Shown here: positions 1 through 8,715 of the stretch, piece by piece
Layout: every line of letters begins with the position of its first letter
Position numbering within the stretch: the first letter of the stretch is position 1
Assembly: GCF_002217475.1 (NCBI RefSeq)
Contig: NZ_MUHH01000025.1
Span: 1-64,000 of the forward strand
Reading direction: 5' to 3'
DNA from: Flavobacterium tructae
GTDB taxonomy: Bacteria; Bacteroidota; Bacteroidia; Flavobacteriales; Flavobacteriaceae
DNA: 64,000 nt
The notes under the pieces: model-generated
What the model saw: the letters and a program-made list of their open reading frames with translations, nothing else
What the model was told of the DNA's origin: nothing
Database searches by the model: none
Position numbers and translations under genes: made by a program

Positions 1-49
1 GTTAGCTGTTATTTTTTTAATAGTAAAGACTTTTAATAAAAAATTAATT

Positions 50-955
50 ATGAAAAATATATATGTTAGCTTATTTTCTAGCTATAAGAATTCTACACCA
101 CTAGAAACAATAAGCCTCTATGACTTTTTTACAGATGATACTCTGAAAAAAAATGTTGAATACATTAGAACTTTGACCGATAAGGAAGACATTAAACACA
201 ACAAATCTAAATTACCTGCTATTACACCAAGTGGTATTTTTCAAACTAGAAAAATTTCTGGATTGATTGAGCATAGTGGATATATATGCATTGATATAGA
301 TGCCGGAGACAATCCTCATATTCATGACTTTAATGTAATCAGAGATGAATTGAGGAAAAGTATAAATATTTCTTATGCATCATTATCTGTTAGTGGTAAG
401 GGCGTTTTTTGCATCATTCCAATAAAAGAAAAAGACAAACATGTAGAACATTTTGAAGCTTTAAGACTTGTTTTCGAAGCATATGGTATCACAATCGATA
501 AAGGTTGTAAAGATATATCGAGACTAAGAGGTTATTCATACGACCCAAATGCTTACTTCAATGAAGATGCTGTAGTTTTTACTCAACAAGTCGATTTTCG
601 AAAAAATAATTCTACTACAAAAACGGCAAAAAAAGAAACTTATGTTAGAAATATTAGTTCAAACCATATCGAAGGGCAAAGTAGAACTCGAGAAAAAGTT
701 ATAAAACTGATAACACAAATTAATTCTAAAAACATTGACATTACTGAAACTTATCATCAATGGTTTCAAATTGGTTGCGCGTTAGCAAATGAATTTGGTG
801 AAGATGGAAGAGAAATGTTTCATTTAGTCTCACAAAATAATCCAGGTTATCATCATTCTGCTTCTGATAACTTATTTAGTAATTGCTTAGAAGGGAATTA
901 CTCTATATCTATTGGAACTTTCTTTTATTACGTAGAACAATATGGTTTTGAGTAA
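50..955 (+). CDS. VirE N-terminal / PriCT-2 domain protein of a mobile element
   Basis: The 301-residue product has two parts. Residues about 40-185 look like the BT4734/VirE_N domain, with the segment YICIDIDAGDN and the motif DISRLRGYSYDPN, as seen in primase-like proteins of Bacteroidota integrative elements. Residues about 215-300 resemble PriCT-2, with WFQIGCALANEFGEDG and a C-terminal SIGTFFYY. Such proteins are thought to act in element DNA replication or primer synthesis; that role is from family knowledge, not visible catalytic residues. The gene is AT-rich and lies next to the 3' end of a tRNA gene, which fits the edge of an integrated element. No helicase or integrase partner is seen, but the window starts only 49 bases upstream. 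Confidence 0.75.
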   Translation: MKNIYVSLFSSYKNSTPLETISLYDFFTDDTLKKNVEYIRTLTDKEDIKHNKSKLPAITPSGIFQTRKISGLIEHSGYICIDIDAGDNPHIHDFNVIRDELRKSINISYASLSVSGKGVFCIIPIKEKDKHVEHFEALRLVFEAYGITIDKGCKDISRLRGYSYDPNAYFNEDAVVFTQQVDFRKNNSTTKTAKKETYVRNISSNHIEGQSRTREKVIKLITQINSKNIDITETYHQWFQIGCALANEFGEDGREMFHLVSQNNPGYHHSASDNLFSNCLEGNYSISIGTFFYYVEQYGFE

Positions 956-980
956 ATAAAAATGAACTAAATTTAGAAGT

Positions 981-1010
981 CCGCATTGACACAGTTAATG
1001 CGGCTTTTTT
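981..1010 (+). terminator. Rho-independent terminator after the VirE_N/PriCT-2 gene
   Basis: A 7-bp stem CCGCATT/AATGCGG (981-987 and 997-1003) with a 9-base loop is followed by a CTTTTTT run. It lies 25 bases past the stop codon of the upstream gene. Confidence 0.75.
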
Positions 1011-1101
1011 ATGCTTTCTTAGTAGTTGTGTGCAATCTGTGTGCAACAAGCATAAAAAAAGCACTTACAAATTTCTTCATAAGTGCTTGGTTTTCAACCA
1101 G

Positions 1102-1175
1102 TGGTCCCACCTGGGCTCGAACCAGGGACCACCTGATTATGAGTCAGGTGCTCTAACCAGCTGAGCTATAGGACC
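1102..1175 (-). tRNA. tRNA-Met (anticodon CAT)
   Basis: The minus strand folds as a complete 74-base tRNA. The acceptor stem is GGTCCTA with TGGGACC, the D-arm holds AGCTCAGCTGGTTAGAGC, the anticodon stem is CCTGA/TCAGG with loop CTCATAA, and the T-arm holds GGTTCGAGCC. The anticodon is CAT, so this is elongator Met or, if the C is modified to lysidine, Ile2; the sequence alone does not settle it. The 3' CCA is not encoded, since the base after discriminator A is C followed by TGG. The 3' end faces the mobile-element gene on the left, so it may be an attachment site. Confidence 0.93.
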
Positions 1176-1322
1176 GGTTTGAGGATGCAATATTACTACT
1201 ATTTTTCATTCACTCCAAATATTTTGGGAGATGATTTGCATTTAATTTCAAACAACAGCCTGTGTTTCCTAAAACACAATTGATTTTCAACTGCTTATTT
1301 CGAATCAGAAAAAGAAAAATTT

Positions 1323-1727
1323 TTATTTAATTTCCTGACAAAGTTCCACCAAAACACCATTTGTGTTCTTCGGATGTAAAAAAACCACTAATTTATTATC
1401 GGCACCTTTCTTCGGAACGTCGTTAATCAGTACGAAACCTTCGTTTTTCAAACGGGCAATTTCGGCATGAATGTCTTCGACATCAAAAGCAATATGATGG
1501 ATTCCTTCTCCTTTTTTCTCCAGAAACTTTGCAATTGGGCTTTCGGGATTTGTTGCCACCAAAAGTTCGATCTTATTGGTTCCGGTTTGAAAGAATGAGG
1601 TTAAAACCCCTTCGCTTTCTACCGACTCCATTTTATAGGACGGAACGCCCAATAATTTTTCGAACAGCACATTGGCGTCCTCCATATTCTTCACCGCAAT
1701 TCCGATATGCTCAATTTTATTTACCAT
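1323..1727 (-). CDS. mce: Methylmalonyl-CoA epimerase
   Basis: The 134-residue product is a single-unit VOC-fold protein of the usual length for methylmalonyl-CoA epimerase. It converts (S)- to (R)-methylmalonyl-CoA in the propionate/succinate interconversion in the cytoplasm. It opens with KIEHIGIAV (His7), has GEGIHHIAFDVED (His77/His78) in the middle and ends with GVLVELCQ (Glu129). These match the expected metal-binding His, His and Glu of the family. The mutase genes are not in the window. It starts at an ATG and stands apart from its neighbours: the tRNA is 147 bases downstream and the next gene ends 22 bases upstream on the same strand, so it may share that transcript. Confidence 0.9.
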   Translation of the reverse strand: MVNKIEHIGIAVKNMEDANVLFEKLLGVPSYKMESVESEGVLTSFFQTGTNKIELLVATNPESPIAKFLEKKGEGIHHIAFDVEDIHAEIARLKNEGFVLINDVPKKGADNKLVVFLHPKNTNGVLVELCQEIK

Positions 1728-1749
1728 AACCTCTAAATTTTAATTTCAA

Positions 1750-4107
1750 TTATTGATTTACATACGTATTAAAGTAACCGCATTCGGCAATAACATCCTG
1801 ATAATACTTCGTATCCGAATAGTCTTTATGCAGCGCTTTAAAACCACTCCAGGCAATAAAATTAATTTTATCGTCGTCAGCTTCCCACCAGTTTTTAAGA
1901 TTGTTGTACTTATTATTGTAATATTCGTTTCGTTCGCATTTGGCCAGCATATAAATGCATTTCGCTTTTTGCTCTTTTGTTGTGGCTGCTTCCAATGCTT
2001 TTTGATAGTACATTCTAGGAAGATCACAATTGGTTATCATTCGCTTCATCGAATCCCTAAACGAATACGGACTTGAACCGTAACCTATAATTGTGATTTC
2101 ATAAAAAGTTCTTCCGTTTCCGAAATGTGTAATATTATAAAAGGCATTACCCAGCAGCAGACTGTTCGTGTACACATCTTCTTTTTGAGCCAGTTTACCC
2201 TGCATTTCCTTTATGGTGGTCAGGAAATCCATAAAAGTATATTTTCTTTTTTGATACGCCGTGTGATCGCAGTCGTGACAGTCTTTTATATTTCCGTTAA
2301 ACGGATTCCCCAGGAACTTGCTGTATTGAACCGAATCGGTTTGTTTCATGTACTCAATAGCTTCCGGTATTTTATTTTTAAAGGTTGCCTGAACCGCCTG
2401 AAAATTATTAATATCCTTCAATTTCAAACTATAAATTCCAGCTCCGATACTTTCAATTTCAGATTTATTGGATTTAGACAAGAAAGCTTTCATGTCTAAT
2501 AAAACTTTTTCATTGTCATAGAATGAATTTCCATCGTTCCAATAACTGTAACGCGATTCGCCATAAATTTCAGCCATTACCGGATTCCCCTTTTCTCTGT
2601 AAAGCGTTGACAAATAACTTCTGCTCCAGGAAGAAGCATTCTGATAACGAAATTCCTGCCCTTTGTAATTCTTTGGAAGTTCAAAATACAGCCAGTTTAA
2701 ATCGGCGAGGATTGTTTTTTCGTTTTTATCCGTAAGTTTATCTATTTTGCTCAAGTTATTTACAAAACGGAGCAAACGAAGCTGCATTCCTGCCAGTTCT
2801 GTTTTAGGAAGCGTTTTCCCCGCTTTATCAAAATTCTTATCTGCATTGGCATAATCTCCTTTTAAAGTCTGTAAATACCCCAGAGACAAATCCCATAAGT
2901 AAGGTCGGTCTGTATTTCCTGCTGCCGAAATTTTAGCAATTAAATCCAATGTTTTTTGATCAACCTTAACCTGATTTTCGGTTTTGTTTTCAGCCACACT
3001 AAGTTTTTTCATAGGCTGATTTTCTCCTCCATCCTTCTGAAACGAATTGTTTATCGCCTCCTCTTGTCTGTTCACTAATCGTGTTGCCAAATAATTCAGA
3101 TGTTCGCTTTTAGGATCTAATTCATAAATCTTTTCAATAGACTGTTTTTCGTCTTTGTAGTAACCACGAACAGCCCAAAGCGCTGCTTTTTCCTTATTAT
3201 TTTTAGCCATCGTCAACGCTTTATTCCAGTCGGTTTCATTTTTTGGACTAAAACAATAAGCCGTAACGGTTCTCAATTCCGGACATTTATCAAAAACCTG
3301 TGCGTACAAATAGTTTGAAGCTGCAAATTTATTTTGCTTGTGATTCACTCCTGCCACGTAGGAAAGTGCTCGGTAATACAGCACATTTTTAGGAACCGAT
3401 TTTTCTGTTTTATTAAAAAAATCAACGGCTTTTTGTTTGTTGTTGCTGTAAAAACGAGCTTTCATGGTCAAAAACCAATATCTGTTTTTCATAAAAGGAT
3501 CCGAAGTCGTATTGTACACATTCTCGATAGACTGAATCATTTTGGCATCGTTGAACGTTTTTGCCACCACCGGATCGTAACTCCAATAATCTCTGTTGAT
3601 AGAAACGGTTTCTATTTTTTGCGCCAGATACAAAAACTCGACAAAGCTTTTTACTTTATCATCCTTAAGCGAAATCTTTTTCCCCCATTTCAAAGAGGTT
3701 TTATTTTCCTTTTTGCTTTTATAATACACATGAAGATCTTTGATTTCTTCCTTGTTTTTTATTGCACTTTTATTCTCCGAGTAATAATCCGGCTTTTCGT
3801 CTCCAATTAAAAAATAATTGACAGTAGTGGTATCTATTTTCCCTTTAAGATAGGTTCCCCAATCAGACTTAATATCTTTATTGAAACGGGAATTGTGCTC
3901 GGTATCAAAACCAATTCCGTAGAAAATCCCACCCGACAGGAAAAGCGGTCTATACGAATTGTCTGCAAAAGTTTCGGGAGTAAAATTAGAACTGTACGAT
4001 CCAAAATAATCCCAATCGCCATCTGCACAGGCATAAATTACTCCGTATGCAAAAAGTAAAACCGCACTAGAAACAAGAAATAACTTGTTCAAAAATATTC
4101 TTTTCAT
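1750..4107 (-). CDS. Large exported protein of unknown function with TPR-like helical repeats
   Basis: I do not recognise this 785-residue protein. It begins with a signal sequence (MKRIFLNKLFLVSS then a hydrophobic stretch) ending in VIYAC at Cys27, so it could be a lipoprotein, although Tyr at -2 is unusual for a lipobox. The mature N-terminus has aromatic-rich segments such as WDYFGSY. The rest is rich in Lys, Asn and Tyr with helical, TPR-like stretches (LSLGYLQTLKGDYANADKNF near residue 410, and YMLAKCERNEYY near the C-terminus). A motif HDCDH occurs near residue 620. Its start overlaps the end of the upstream lipoprotein gene by 41 bases, which suggests translational coupling and a joint role in the envelope. 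Confidence 0.75.
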   Translation of the reverse strand: MKRIFLNKLFLVSSAVLLFAYGVIYACADGDWDYFGSYSSNFTPETFADNSYRPLFLSGGIFYGIGFDTEHNSRFNKDIKSDWGTYLKGKIDTTTVNYFLIGDEKPDYYSENKSAIKNKEEIKDLHVYYKSKKENKTSLKWGKKISLKDDKVKSFVEFLYLAQKIETVSINRDYWSYDPVVAKTFNDAKMIQSIENVYNTTSDPFMKNRYWFLTMKARFYSNNKQKAVDFFNKTEKSVPKNVLYYRALSYVAGVNHKQNKFAASNYLYAQVFDKCPELRTVTAYCFSPKNETDWNKALTMAKNNKEKAALWAVRGYYKDEKQSIEKIYELDPKSEHLNYLATRLVNRQEEAINNSFQKDGGENQPMKKLSVAENKTENQVKVDQKTLDLIAKISAAGNTDRPYLWDLSLGYLQTLKGDYANADKNFDKAGKTLPKTELAGMQLRLLRFVNNLSKIDKLTDKNEKTILADLNWLYFELPKNYKGQEFRYQNASSWSRSYLSTLYREKGNPVMAEIYGESRYSYWNDGNSFYDNEKVLLDMKAFLSKSNKSEIESIGAGIYSLKLKDINNFQAVQATFKNKIPEAIEYMKQTDSVQYSKFLGNPFNGNIKDCHDCDHTAYQKRKYTFMDFLTTIKEMQGKLAQKEDVYTNSLLLGNAFYNITHFGNGRTFYEITIIGYGSSPYSFRDSMKRMITNCDLPRMYYQKALEAATTKEQKAKCIYMLAKCERNEYYNNKYNNLKNWWEADDDKINFIAWSGFKALHKDYSDTKYYQDVIAECGYFNTYVNQ

Positions 4108-5071
4108 AGTTTTTTAAATTGAATTCGTCTAAATCGTAAAATATAATTTCTTTTGGCTGCTGCGCGGTATTCTCACCCAGTTCTTCTGCCATTTGTTTTA
4201 AATCTTCTGCCGAAATTGTCTCCATTTTTAAGAGGTCATTTTCTTCGTAAAAAACGCCATTCTTATAATTGGATTTTTTTGCTTTAAAAAAGATCCCGCT
4301 CAGTTGTTGAAAATTCGGATCCCTTTTGAGTTCCGCTACATTCATTTTGGAACGCAAACCAATCACTTTTTGGTTTCGGATATGAATTCCCCACGAATAT
4401 ATAGGCAAGGCAAAATCGAGATGCATCGGATATTTTTTCAGACTTTTTAAATAGCGTTCTGCAATTTTCTGATCGTATATCGAATTTAAAGAATCAGGAG
4501 CAATTGACCCCATATTGTAGTACATCAAAACTCCGGAATCTACGTTCGGAATTTTAGTTTTCTTAAAATATTTCACCTGATGCAAGCGAATTGTTGCGGA
4601 AAGTTTTTTTCCGGAAAGCTTTTTAACGCTCTCCATAAATTTAAGATAGTTGTCTTTACTTTTAAGGGTCCAGTCGCAATCGATCTGAATTTCCTGAGAT
4701 TTAATTTTGTTCTTCGTGCTGATTTCTTCAATCAAACGAACTGTTTTCTGTGCCAGATCCTCCACATCAAGAGAAGAAGACAACATCACTTTGTTTTGAA
4801 TAAATACGACGGGTACAATTTCGAACTTAGTTACGGCATCCTGAAAACGAATCGGACTAAGCGGAATGGGTTCTTTGGTCTGGGGATGCTGGCCAATATC
4901 AAAATACCGAATATAAAGTTTAGTAACTTCATTGTCCTTCAAAGCAAGCTTCTCCGTTTCAGATAATTTCAAAATGGTTTTCCAGTAATAAAAAGCAACA
5001 ACCGGCTTTTCATTCTTACTACAGGAAATCAGAAAAAGAATTAGGAAACCAATAAAAAATCTTTTGATCAA
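4067..5071 (-). CDS. Lipoprotein of unknown function, possible TIM-barrel glycosidase-like fold
   Basis: The 334-residue product has a clear lipoprotein signal: a short basic start, a run of Phe, Leu and Ile, then LISC at Cys17. The only usable start for this signal is TTG, because an in-frame TAA lies two codons upstream. The body alternates predicted strands and helices; EIQIDCDWT followed by NYLKFMESV and then LSATIRLHQ is reminiscent of TIM-barrel proteins related to glycoside hydrolases. No catalytic pair can be assigned. The C-terminus extends 41 bases into the next gene, so the two are very likely co-expressed. Function unknown; a substrate-binding or structural envelope role is equally possible. 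Confidence 0.75.
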   Translation of the reverse strand: MIKRFFIGFLILFLISCSKNEKPVVAFYYWKTILKLSETEKLALKDNEVTKLYIRYFDIGQHPQTKEPIPLSPIRFQDAVTKFEIVPVVFIQNKVMLSSSLDVEDLAQKTVRLIEEISTKNKIKSQEIQIDCDWTLKSKDNYLKFMESVKKLSGKKLSATIRLHQVKYFKKTKIPNVDSGVLMYYNMGSIAPDSLNSIYDQKIAERYLKSLKKYPMHLDFALPIYSWGIHIRNQKVIGLRSKMNVAELKRDPNFQQLSGIFFKAKKSNYKNGVFYEENDLLKMETISAEDLKQMAEELGENTAQQPKEIIFYDLDEFNLKNYEKNIFEQVISCF

Positions 5072-5245
5072 AACTTAGGAAAAATTACATTTTAAACCCA
5101 AAAGTAAGAAATTCTTCGCTGTTATGGTTTTGAATTTTAAAAAAAAGAGCAATTTGCAAAAGCTGTAAATCCTAATAAATGGCTAAAAAGTTTCAATTAA
5201 AGCAAATATAATTGTTATTTTGTGCAATCAAATTCAGAAACCGTT

Positions 5246-6940
5246 ATGTTGAAAAACAACTTTAGATATATTGCATTTTTACTGGTCTTTTTTATGTTAA
5301 GCTGTGCCAAACGCGGCAGCATTACCGGCGGACTAAAAGACACACTGGCTCCGGTTTTAAAATACAGCTCGCCTAAAAATTTCAGTACTGATTTTAAAGG
5401 CAACGAAATTATTCTGGGTTTTGACGAGTATGTAAAACTTAAAAACCTCAACAAGCAGCTTATTGTTTCGCCGCCAATGAAACATGAGCCGTTGATTTTA
5501 CCTACGACACCGAGTAAAGTGATCACGATTAAAATAAAAGACACTTTGCTGCCGAACACTACCTACAGTTTTAACTTTGGGCAAAGTATAGCAGACAACA
5601 ACGAAGGAAACTCAATAAACCAGTTCAAATATGTTTTTTCAACAGGTTCCTCTATTGATTCACTTTCGATAAGCGGACAAATTAAAGATGCTTATGAGAA
5701 AAATGTAGATAATTTTGTTTCGGTAATGCTTTATGAGATAAACGATACCTACCAGGATTCTTTAATTTACAAGCAAAGTCCGCGCTACATTACCAATACG
5801 CTGGACAGTTTACGTACTTTCAAATTAGAAAATTTAAAGGCCGGAAAATACCTGTTGATGGCCCTGAAAGACAAAGGAAGCAACAACAGATACAACCCTA
5901 AAGATGATAAAATCGGTTTTATCAAACACTACATTACCGTTCCGAACGACACTGTTTTTGAATTGGAATTATTCAAAGAAGTTCTTCCGTTTAAAGCTGT
6001 AAAACCTGTACAAGCCTCAGGAAACAGACTATACCTTCCTTATGAAAGCAAGCAAAACTTTAAACTTTCGAAACCTAAAGTGGTCCTGAAACACGGGAAC
6101 GACACCATGGAAACAATTGTTACCGCATTTCCTAAAAAGGATTCCCTGCAAATTTGGTACAAACCTCTAAAAGTTAAAGCAGATTCGTTGGCAGTAGAGA
6201 TTAGTAAAGAAAAATACAACAAAAGATTTAGTGTAAAAATTAAAGACCAAAAGAAAGACACTTTAAACATAACCGCTGTTCAAAACGGGACCATCAATTT
6301 CCGTGATCGATTTACCTTAGAATCAACTACCCCGCTGGTAAAATTTGACAAATCAAAAATTCGACTGGTTAACAAAGATTCGACTGCTGTAGATTTTACT
6401 ACAGAATACGATGAATTTGAGCAAAAACTCTATGTTGATTTCAAAAAAGAGCCTGTTGAAAAATACAGCATAACATTTTTCCCGGGTGCACTGACTGATT
6501 TTTACGAAAAAACCAATGACACTCTGGCTATTAAACTAAGCACAAAAGAACCTGCCGATTATGGAAACCTGGTTCTTAACCTAAAAAATGTAAAACGTTT
6601 TCCAATTATTGTTGAAGCGACTAACGCAAAAGGAGATGTTGTATACGCCAGTGATTATTCTGAAGGCAAGACTAAAATTGAATTCAATTTATTAGTCCCT
6701 GATAAATTTACGATTCGAATAATCTACGACGACAATAAGAACAAAATTTATGACTCAGGGGATTTCCTGAATAAAAAGTACGCCGAAGAAGTATTTTATT
6801 ACCAAACCCCAGTAGATGTCCGCACCAATTGGGATGTCGATCAGGCTATTGATTTAAGTATCCCGTTCAATCCTGAAGTAGAGAAAAAACAAGCAGAAAA
6901 AAAGAAAAAAGACGAGGAGAAAAAAAGGAAAGCCTTTTAA
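5246..6940 (+). CDS. Ig-like domain lipoprotein
   Basis: The product is 564 residues if it starts at the ATG at 5246. A longer reading would begin at a GTG at 5222 but would put eight polar residues before the signal peptide. The signal runs MLKNNFRYIAFLLVFF to MLSC, so the mature protein is a lipoprotein. The next 100 residues (SPKNFSTDFKGNEIILGFDEYVKL) match the bacterial Ig-like fold, type Big_5/SbsA-like, found at the start of many Bacteroidota surface lipoproteins. The middle and C-terminal parts are beta-rich, with an EF-hand-like DDNKNKIYDSGDF near residue 505. The protein ends in a very basic Lys/Glu tail. Function unknown; likely envelope-associated. Confidence 0.8.
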   Translation: MLKNNFRYIAFLLVFFMLSCAKRGSITGGLKDTLAPVLKYSSPKNFSTDFKGNEIILGFDEYVKLKNLNKQLIVSPPMKHEPLILPTTPSKVITIKIKDTLLPNTTYSFNFGQSIADNNEGNSINQFKYVFSTGSSIDSLSISGQIKDAYEKNVDNFVSVMLYEINDTYQDSLIYKQSPRYITNTLDSLRTFKLENLKAGKYLLMALKDKGSNNRYNPKDDKIGFIKHYITVPNDTVFELELFKEVLPFKAVKPVQASGNRLYLPYESKQNFKLSKPKVVLKHGNDTMETIVTAFPKKDSLQIWYKPLKVKADSLAVEISKEKYNKRFSVKIKDQKKDTLNITAVQNGTINFRDRFTLESTTPLVKFDKSKIRLVNKDSTAVDFTTEYDEFEQKLYVDFKKEPVEKYSITFFPGALTDFYEKTNDTLAIKLSTKEPADYGNLVLNLKNVKRFPIIVEATNAKGDVVYASDYSEGKTKIEFNLLVPDKFTIRIIYDDNKNKIYDSGDFLNKKYAEEVFYYQTPVDVRTNWDVDQAIDLSIPFNPEVEKKQAEKKKKDEEKKRKAF

Positions 6941-6964
6941 ATTTTAATAGCTGAGCGCAGCGCT

Positions 6965-7408
6965 ATGGAAAACGATTTAATTGAAAAAGAAAGCTGGTTC
7001 AAAAGAAACTGGAAATGGTTTTTACCTTCCGTCTTCCTATGTCTATTTTTAATTGGAATTTTAGCTGCATCAACCTCTCAAGATAGCATTACTGATATCG
7101 CCAAAGCTTATTCAGATGAGCTGCTTTTTGAAAAAGCAATTGAAAAAGCGAACAAAAACCCAAGCATACTTGAAAATATTGGCACAATTGAACCTATCGA
7201 TAAACTGGCTATTCTGGAAGGAAACGTTATGTATTCCAACAATCACAATACCGTTAATTTATCCGTGAGAGTCAACGGAGCCAAAAAAAAGGGTAAACTA
7301 AACATTTCTGCTTTCAAAAAAGGAACAGAATGGGTGTACCAAAAAATTTCTGTCCGCACCAAAAATCCTAAGAACGAAATTATCGTCTTAGAAGAACCTC
7401 AAAAATAA
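6965..7408 (+). CDS. Coa1/Tim21-like membrane protein
   Basis: This 147-residue protein has one N-terminal membrane segment (WFLPSVFLCLFLIGILAAS, residues about 19-37) after a basic and aromatic start WFKRNWKW. The remainder is a small soluble domain with beta strands at GNVMYSNNHNTVNLSVRVNG and WVYQKISVRTK. This is the architecture of the Coa1 family in bacteria, related to a mitochondrial cytochrome c oxidase assembly factor, but a role in oxidase assembly in bacteria is not established. It follows the Ig-like lipoprotein gene by 24 bases on the same strand and could be co-transcribed. Confidence 0.65.
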   Translation: MENDLIEKESWFKRNWKWFLPSVFLCLFLIGILAASTSQDSITDIAKAYSDELLFEKAIEKANKNPSILENIGTIEPIDKLAILEGNVMYSNNHNTVNLSVRVNGAKKKGKLNISAFKKGTEWVYQKISVRTKNPKNEIIVLEEPQK

Positions 7409-7423
7409 GCTTTCGAATTAGAA

Positions 7424-8191
7424 TCAAAAATCAATTCTAAACACATCTTTATCGCTTAAAAAATCAAGTTTTTTTCGGGTTTCCAACATCGAATTTTTAT
7501 CCAATTCCACCACAAAAGTATCTTCCGTTTCCTGTGGTTCCAGAATATAATTTCCTAAAAAATCCACCGCTTGCGAATGGCCAGTATGTTCAAAATTATT
7601 GGCGTCCAGCCCTACCCTGTTAACACCAATCACATAACTGAGGTTTTCGATCGCACGAGCTTTAAGCAAAGCATCCCAGGCGTTGGTTCTTACTTTTGGC
7701 CAGTTGGCCACATACAGCAGTAAATCGTAGTTTTCGACATTTCTGGCAAAAACAGGAAATCTCAAGTCATAACAAACCTGCAGGCAAATCTTCCAATTCA
7801 GATAATTCACAATTACTTTTTCATCTCCTCTGGTATAAAACTGATCTTCTCCTGCAAGCGAAAACAAATGGCGCTTGTTGTAATACTGAATTTCACCTGA
7901 CGGAAAAACAAATACCATTCGATTGTAATACTTCTCGTTCTCCACAATAACAAGACTGCCCACAATAGCTGCATTTTTTTGTTTCGCCAAAGACTGTATC
8001 CAGGAGATAGTCTCCCCTTGCATCGTTTCGGCAACAGCTGCGGCATTCATCGTAAATCCCGTTGAAAACATTTCCGGCAACACGATCAGATTAACTTCAG
8101 CATCGATTAAATTGATTTTGGCCTCAAATTGCTTTCTATTCTCTAAAGCATTCTCCCAGTAAAGATTTGATTGTATAAGTGCGATTTTCAT
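7424..8191 (-). CDS. Omega-amidase, carbon-nitrogen hydrolase family
   Basis: The product is 255 residues when started at the ATG at 8191 (MKIALIQSNLYW). The reading frame stays open 26 codons further up, but that stretch is unlike the family. The nitrilase catalytic triad is present: Glu40 in LPEMFSTGF, Lys106 in YNKRHLF, and Cys140 in LQVCYDLRFPVF. The sequence resembles YafV-type omega-amidases, which hydrolyse alpha-ketoglutaramate and alpha-ketosuccinamate in methionine salvage and damage repair. It is cytoplasmic. It ends 15 bases from the convergent Coa1-like gene. Confidence 0.88.
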   Translation of the reverse strand: MKIALIQSNLYWENALENRKQFEAKINLIDAEVNLIVLPEMFSTGFTMNAAAVAETMQGETISWIQSLAKQKNAAIVGSLVIVENEKYYNRMVFVFPSGEIQYYNKRHLFSLAGEDQFYTRGDEKVIVNYLNWKICLQVCYDLRFPVFARNVENYDLLLYVANWPKVRTNAWDALLKARAIENLSYVIGVNRVGLDANNFEHTGHSQAVDFLGNYILEPQETEDTFVVELDKNSMLETRKKLDFLSDKDVFRIDF

Positions 8192-8323
8192 ATGGTAAAA
8201 ATACCTTTTTTTTAAAACAAAAAGCCTAAACAAGATTTGAGTTTTACAAACTCTCCTACAAAGAGCCACAAGCCTAGTAAATATCGGATTTTTCAGAATA
8301 AAAAAACATTATCTGAAAAAATT

Positions 8324-8340
8324 ATGCAAAAATATTGCAT
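8324..8340. promoter_or_regulatory. Predicted DeoR operator, site A1
   Basis: ATGCAA-AAATA-TTGCAT is a perfect 6-bp inverted repeat with a 5-base spacer. The same arrangement occurs at five other places, all in the promoter regions of this locus. It lies 17 bases upstream of the -33 box of the first SusC gene. Confidence 0.55.
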
Positions 8341-8345
8341 AATTT

Positions 8346-8362
8346 ATGCGAAAATATTGCTA
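8346..8362. promoter_or_regulatory. Predicted DeoR operator, site A2
   Basis: ATGCGA-AAATA-TTGCTA repeats site A1 with the same spacer and lies 22 bp after it, two helical turns, so both sites face the same side of the DNA. It overlaps the TTG of the -33 element (8357-8359), which would let a bound repressor block transcription. Confidence 0.55.
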
Positions 8363-8389
8363 ACAATGAATATAATTTATATATATTTG
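8357..8389 (+). promoter_or_regulatory. Promoter of the first susC/susD pair
   Basis: A Bacteroidota-type promoter with TTG at 8357-8359 and TATATTTG at 8382-8389, spaced by 22 bases. It fits the consensus TTG/TAnnTTTG. Transcription would begin near 8396, giving a leader of about 320 bases before susC. Confidence 0.65.
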
Positions 8390-8715
8390 ACCGCTGATTA
8401 AAAAACACAACACCTTAAAAAACACTTAATTATGAAAAAACACCCAATTTTAAAGGGCGCACCACCAACAATGATTCTTACAAACAGTCATGAATCATTT
8501 GCAATAAAAAAGCAAAGCGCTAAAATACCACAGGTAGGCTCCTTGTTCTTTAAAGCATAATACTAAAGCTACAGTAAAGACCAAAACTGTAATAAAAGCA
8601 ACAGGATTCTATTTGTAATAATTCGTCTTCAGGAAACGAATTAAGAAATTCTTTCACCTCACCAGTGAAACAAAAAAAACAATCAATAAACCTCAACTAA
8701 CTAAAAACCCAAAGA
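8390..8715 (+). other. Long structured leader of the first susC gene
   Basis: This 326-base stretch separates the predicted promoter from susC. It contains a 43-codon open frame (8432-8563), a hairpin AATTCGT/ACGAATT (8620-8642), and a second hairpin TTTCAC/GTGAAA (652-657 and 665-670 of the 8 kb block, that is 8652-8670). There is no T-run after either hairpin, so neither is a plain terminator. I do not recognise a known riboswitch. Confidence 0.4.
8432..8563 (+). CDS. Possible 43-residue leader peptide ahead of susC
   Basis: A small open frame starts at ATG 8432, about 36 bases past the predicted transcription start, and ends at TAA 8561-8563. The product begins MKKHPILKGAPPTMIL and ends GSLFFKA. 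It is basic, has no signal peptide or membrane segment, and matches nothing I know. Its position as the first open frame of the SusC transcript makes a regulatory leader peptide or a chance frame both possible. The second SusC gene has a much shorter upstream frame (13815-13835) in the same relative place. Confidence 0.3.

Noticed and set aside
1102..1175. tRNA-Ile2 instead of tRNA-Met
   Set aside because: Both have a CAT anticodon and a similar loop. I kept Met as the default, as the deciding modification cannot be seen.
3334..3810. 158-codon frame opposite the 785-residue protein gene
   Set aside because: Antisense shadow of a well-formed gene, with no start context or domain.
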